Source: Clostridia bacterium
GTDB taxonomy: Bacteria > Bacillota > Clostridia > Christensenellales > CAG-138
DNA length: 54,886 nt
Assembly (NCBI GenBank): GCA_017514685.1
Contig: JAFWJN010000042.1
Span: forward strand, 1-54,886
Reading direction: 5' to 3'
Of the stretch, positions 51,591 through 54,886 are shown piece after piece. Below the pieces are notes generated by a model. It saw nothing but the letters and a program-made list of their open reading frames with translations. It did not search any database and had not been told where the DNA came from. The first letter of the stretch is position 1, and the number at the start of each line of letters is the position of its first letter. The position numbers were made by a program, and so were the translations under genes.

Positions 51591-54584
51591 TTATCTGCGC
51601 ACAAGGCTGTCGAGCAGAATCACCTGCTGTTCCATCATCTCGCAGAGAATCCGTTCGGTCAGATCCGGCGTTTCGTCATAGATCCGCTCCAGAACGGCTC
51701 TTCTTGCTTCCGCCATCCGGTCGAACTGACGGATGTAGCCGGTGATCGCATTCTTCTGCGCATCATTCCCTTTCTGAAGCTGTTCATCCAGGATGCGGTC
51801 TCGCTCGATCTTCCACATTCCGTACCCGTTCCGGTAGATTACCGCACGATCATCCGCCCGATCCGTCATGGAAAGCTGGTTCTCCAGGATTGTCCGGATC
51901 TTGATATGGTCCGGCCGGTATGTGACCGAGTAGGTCACGGTGTTCCCATTCGCTTCCACCAGCGTTTTTTCGGTCTTTCTCGGCGTATTGCCTGGCCATA
52001 CCTGGAGTGGCTTTGTTCCCGCTTCATCGGACCATTCTTCCGGTACGCCGTTCGTTTCAACATAGAGCTCTCTGCAGTAATCCTCCAGCAGGTCCGAAAC
52101 GCTCTTTGCCGCTTTGTCCGTCTGTCCGTCTGCAATCGCATCCGTCAGTATGATATAGCTATCCAGGAATTCGTCGAAGACCAACTCATCCTGCATCAGA
52201 TAGATTGCAAGTTCGGACCCTGCCGCATTAGCCGCTTCCGTATAGATGGAAGCGAGTTCATTCTTCCATTCCGACTGGGCATCCGTCCAGACTTTAGCGA
52301 TTGCCTTTTTTCCGACCGCTTTCCAAAGTTTGCTCTGCAGCGCATTCTTGATCTTGATAAAGCGCTCAGGGTAGAACTCGATAAACCGTTCCTCGAGTTC
52401 CTTATACTTGAACCTGCCGGATCCGAAATGATTGTCGTGTCTGGATTCGGATGGCACTCTGAAACCGCCCGGACGAACGATGATTTCAAACCCTGTCTTG
52501 CTGGTAACCTTGTTGCTCATCTTGCTGACCAGAGTACCGTCCTCTGTCCGGAATCGGACGCAGGATGCCGATGTTGCCGTTCCTCTGTAAACATCGATCT
52601 CGCTGACACGGTATTCCCATTCATATGACATTTGCTCTCCGGGAGCAAGATCGACTATGCGGAGCAACTTCAGTTTCTCATATTTGGAAGTCTGGGAGTC
52701 TCCGTGGATGGGTTCCGTTCCCGTGTTTTTGATCGTCACACGGTACTTGATGAGCTCGTCCTCCATATAGGATCCCCCGTTCTTCGGAATGCTGATCTCG
52801 TCCATATGGATGGAAACCAGATCTTCATACCCTTCCGGCAGTTCTCCGCATGCTGCTCTGGCCAAATTGCTTGTAAACGGGTAATCATTGCCGTCCGGGT
52901 CTCTGGCATAGACCGTAACCGAACATTCGATGTATCCTCTCAGCGCATCGAGTTCCGTTACCGTGTGGTCTATCTGGAATACTTCTATGTCCTCAGGAAG
53001 CAGAGGACAAGGGAGTTCCGGATTGTTTCCCTGATATTCGTTCTCGAATCCGTGCACATCGATTTCCCTGATGGCAGTATCCGTCCAGATGCTCCGGTTC
53101 AATACATAGAGAAGCAGTTCAACGGTCTCTCCCACTTCATAGTACATCATGTTTCTCGAGAACGAATCAACTTCCAGAGTAACGCCCAGCGCGCCCGGAT
53201 CCGGTATGGTCGATATGACCAGCTCATTACTATGAAACTGATCCGGTTCCTCCTTGATGGTACTGTTTTTATCTACCCAGTCTATCTGACACCCGAGTGT
53301 AACCTGTCCTTTCTTTACATCCTCCTTCTCTATGGTATACGTAAAATCATACGCTTTGCTTTCTCCGGGTGCCAGACCGTCTACTGTCGCAATATCTTCG
53401 TTGAGCTGTCCTTCGTGACCCACTCTTGACCCATCGTACAGCAAGGCATCCGTGATCGTATCCGTTGCGGAAAGATTTGTCACCGTGCAGCGCAGATTGA
53501 CTTTCTCTCCAAGGGAATACCCTCCGTACTGCTGCGGCGAATTCACTGCTTCCAGCCGCATTTCCACATACCGGTATTCTTCTTCCGGTATTTCGGTGCC
53601 CCATCCTGTTTCCCCGGTATCATCTATAAAAGTGTACTCAAAATTTACTACATTGGATTCACCGACACTGCCGTCATGGGTGTCATCCGTTACCATTGCG
53701 TCAACAGAAATGCTCAGACTCGCATATCCGTAAGGATTGCCGACATAATAGTTGCTCTTGAGGTCTTCTCTTTTGATATGGTGATGAAAGATGAACGTTT
53801 GACGGCTTCCGGGTTCCACATAGATTTCCCTGCCGATTGATTCATATCGGTTTCTACCCAGTTTCACTTCGTCCGCATACCAGGTCTTCTTCCCGTTATT
53901 GATCAGAGTGATAAAATAGCAGATCGTAAGGCCTTCCTCGGGGTCGACTTCTGAAACATGGTAGGTTAGAGGTGCCGGCTGATATCCTTCGGTATCATCC
54001 TCTGCCAGGATCGCATCTTCCACCAGGATTACAATGGAGTATTCCGGAACAGCAACAGGAGCTGATTTCGTCTCCTGTTCAACATATCCGCACTTTTTAC
54101 AGGTACGCTCATATACCCCGGGGGTCTTGAAAGTAGGTTTTATAACCATGTGCCAGGGAGTGAAGTCATGCCCCGTCGCCGGACGGACCGATGTCCCGAC
54201 ATGGCTGGAATCCCGTTTGCATACTCTCTGATAGATCCCATCCTGAGTACAGGTCTGTTCCTGCAGTGTTTCCCAATCGCCCCAGTTATGCGATGCAGGG
54301 ATCGTCCTGGTTTCCACATGGCTGGGATCAAGTTTGCATGTCCTCTGTTCCAGTCCCTGCGTATAGCAGGTTGGTTTTTTAATCGTTACCCACGGTCCCC
54401 AAATATGACGGTGGTTAGAGGGAGCCGGCGTACCGAACGCGAAAAGGGTGTCCGAGTCCGAAATGGTATTCAGATTGTGCACAAGGCTCTCATTTGATCT
54501 TCGTTCCGCAAATCCTACAGCCGGAATCACGGAGAGCAGTATCAATGCTGTCAGAACAAGACACAGTACATGTTTTGATTTCAT
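51591..54584 (-). CDS. Large secreted protein with CARDB/Ig-like segments
   Basis: A 997-residue protein starting MKSKHVLCLVLTALILLSV, with a signal peptide probably cut after VGFA. Residues about 55-180 hold three repeats of some 40 residues, each with H-x-W/F-x-x-W and a G-x-x-x-R-x-C-K core (EQRTCKLDPSH, YQRVCKRDSSH, YERTCKKCGYVE). Several beta-sandwich segments of the CARDB or DUF11 type follow (LRCTVTNLSATDTITDALLYD; VTIKNTGTEPIHG). The last about 270 residues are helical. No sortase motif, lipobox or C-terminal membrane helix is present, so it is released or held non-covalently. The role may be adhesion. A promoter lies 60 bp upstream. Confidence 0.75.
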   Translation of the reverse strand: MKSKHVLCLVLTALILLSVIPAVGFAERRSNESLVHNLNTISDSDTLFAFGTPAPSNHRHIWGPWVTIKKPTCYTQGLEQRTCKLDPSHVETRTIPASHNWGDWETLQEQTCTQDGIYQRVCKRDSSHVGTSVRPATGHDFTPWHMVIKPTFKTPGVYERTCKKCGYVEQETKSAPVAVPEYSIVILVEDAILAEDDTEGYQPAPLTYHVSEVDPEEGLTICYFITLINNGKKTWYADEVKLGRNRYESIGREIYVEPGSRQTFIFHHHIKREDLKSNYYVGNPYGYASLSISVDAMVTDDTHDGSVGESNVVNFEYTFIDDTGETGWGTEIPEEEYRYVEMRLEAVNSPQQYGGYSLGEKVNLRCTVTNLSATDTITDALLYDGSRVGHEGQLNEDIATVDGLAPGESKAYDFTYTIEKEDVKKGQVTLGCQIDWVDKNSTIKEEPDQFHSNELVISTIPDPGALGVTLEVDSFSRNMMYYEVGETVELLLYVLNRSIWTDTAIREIDVHGFENEYQGNNPELPCPLLPEDIEVFQIDHTVTELDALRGYIECSVTVYARDPDGNDYPFTSNLARAACGELPEGYEDLVSIHMDEISIPKNGGSYMEDELIKYRVTIKNTGTEPIHGDSQTSKYEKLKLLRIVDLAPGEQMSYEWEYRVSEIDVYRGTATSASCVRFRTEDGTLVSKMSNKVTSKTGFEIIVRPGGFRVPSESRHDNHFGSGRFKYKELEERFIEFYPERFIKIKNALQSKLWKAVGKKAIAKVWTDAQSEWKNELASIYTEAANAAGSELAIYLMQDELVFDEFLDSYIILTDAIADGQTDKAAKSVSDLLEDYCRELYVETNGVPEEWSDEAGTKPLQVWPGNTPRKTEKTLVEANGNTVTYSVTYRPDHIKIRTILENQLSMTDRADDRAVIYRNGYGMWKIERDRILDEQLQKGNDAQKNAITGYIRQFDRMAEARRAVLERIYDETPDLTERILCEMMEQQVILLDSLVRR

Positions 54585-54644
54585 TTCCTTTTTCCCACCT
54601 TCCGATTTTTTAACGAATTTGGACGAAATAATCTTTCACCTTAA

Positions 54645-54673
54645 AGTATAAAAAAATTTACAAAGCTAGTCAA
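54645..54673 (-). promoter_or_regulatory. Promoter of the large secreted protein gene
   Basis: On the minus strand TTGACT (54673-54668), 17 bases and TATACT (54650-54645). The start codon is 60 bp downstream behind only AAAGGAA. It lies just past the 5S terminator. Confidence 0.78.
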
Positions 54674-54714
54674 GAGAACAAATTCACAGAAAGAAGCTGT
54701 AATTAGTGATCAGA

Positions 54715-54745
54715 AGACAAAAAAAGGACACTCATACGAGTGTCC
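54715..54745 (-). terminator. Terminator of the rRNA operon
   Basis: A 7-bp stem (ggacact / agtgtcc) with a 6-base loop is followed on the minus strand by TTTTTTTGTC, six bases past the 5S 3' end. Confidence 0.9.
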
Positions 54746-54751
54746 ATGGAT

Positions 54752-54867
<116 letters not shown>

Positions 54868-54886
54868 AGGTGTGTTGCTTCAAGCA

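Overview
The window reads as a stretch of a Bacillota chromosome, most likely a gut-type member of Clostridia with intermediate GC (about half by eye). Supporting signs are strong AGGAGG ribosome sites, frequent TTG/GTG starts, TTGACA-N17-TATAAT promoters, CCA-encoding tRNA genes, the GGGtGRT/IscU-like gene pair, FloA with NfeD, a DivIVA-like coiled-coil protein, a MATE pump and a 5S rRNA of bacterial type. No phage, plasmid, insertion sequence or CRISPR array is visible. The exact genus cannot be read from the sequence.

Layout. (1) 1-8.75 kb is an accessory region: about 16 small genes, all on the minus strand and nearly touching, headed by a TetR-type regulator with a consensus promoter covered by a twin operator. 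They encode acetyltransferases, a nitroreductase, a VOC protein, an FMN reductase, an isochorismatase-like hydrolase, a nucleotidyltransferase, YjdF (DUF2992), two lipoproteins, a CDP-alcohol phosphatidyltransferase and an NlpC/P60-like protein. Two members are damaged: a 5'-only copy of yjdF and a kinase with an internal deletion. (2) 8.8-14.7 kb holds dnaE, then rlmD (4-bp overlap) and an acetyltransferase, then the frameshifted tail of a second rlmD. This suggests that the resident rlmD was displaced by a foreign copy. (3) 14.7-21 kb has the GGGtGRT/IscU-like pair, divergent from a large GT-C-type membrane protein, followed by a Na/Pi cotransporter. (4) 21-23.8 kb has a seven-tRNA operon (Pro, Glu, Met, Asp, Thr, Tyr, Leu-CAG), an ABC-2 exporter pair and a lone tRNA-Leu(TAA).

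(5) 23.8-27.3 kb is a membrane-organisation operon: nfeD, a zinc-ribbon membrane protein, floA, a low-complexity anchored protein and a PIG-V-like glycosyltransferase. (6) 27.5-31.6 kb on the plus strand carries a PfkB sugar kinase, a MobA-like/ModE-like fusion protein, a MATE transporter and a PNPOx-like protein. (7) 31.6-39.5 kb is one minus-strand operon: DUF523, a two-component system, an HtrA protease, MutS2 and two membrane proteins. It combines envelope-stress sensing with DNA and ribosome maintenance. (8) 39.6-46.1 kb is a second long operon: ruvC-ruvA-ruvB, a DivIVA-like protein, pgk, tpiA and gpmI, joining Holliday-junction processing to lower glycolysis. (9) 46.1-51.5 kb has a DUF2804 gene and a plus-strand run of YhhN, RmuC, a membrane-anchored PstS-like binding protein and an unknown six-helix membrane protein. 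(10) The right end has a 997-residue secreted protein rich in Ig-like segments and the 5S gene of an rRNA operon whose 23S would lie beyond the edge.

Most of the window is ordinary. The items that best repay a second look are the MobA-ModE fusion whose nucleotide-binding signature has decayed, the rlmD displacement scar, the decayed duplicate of the yjdF-lipoprotein pair, the PstS-like receptor with four membrane helices and no transporter, and the large secreted repeat protein.
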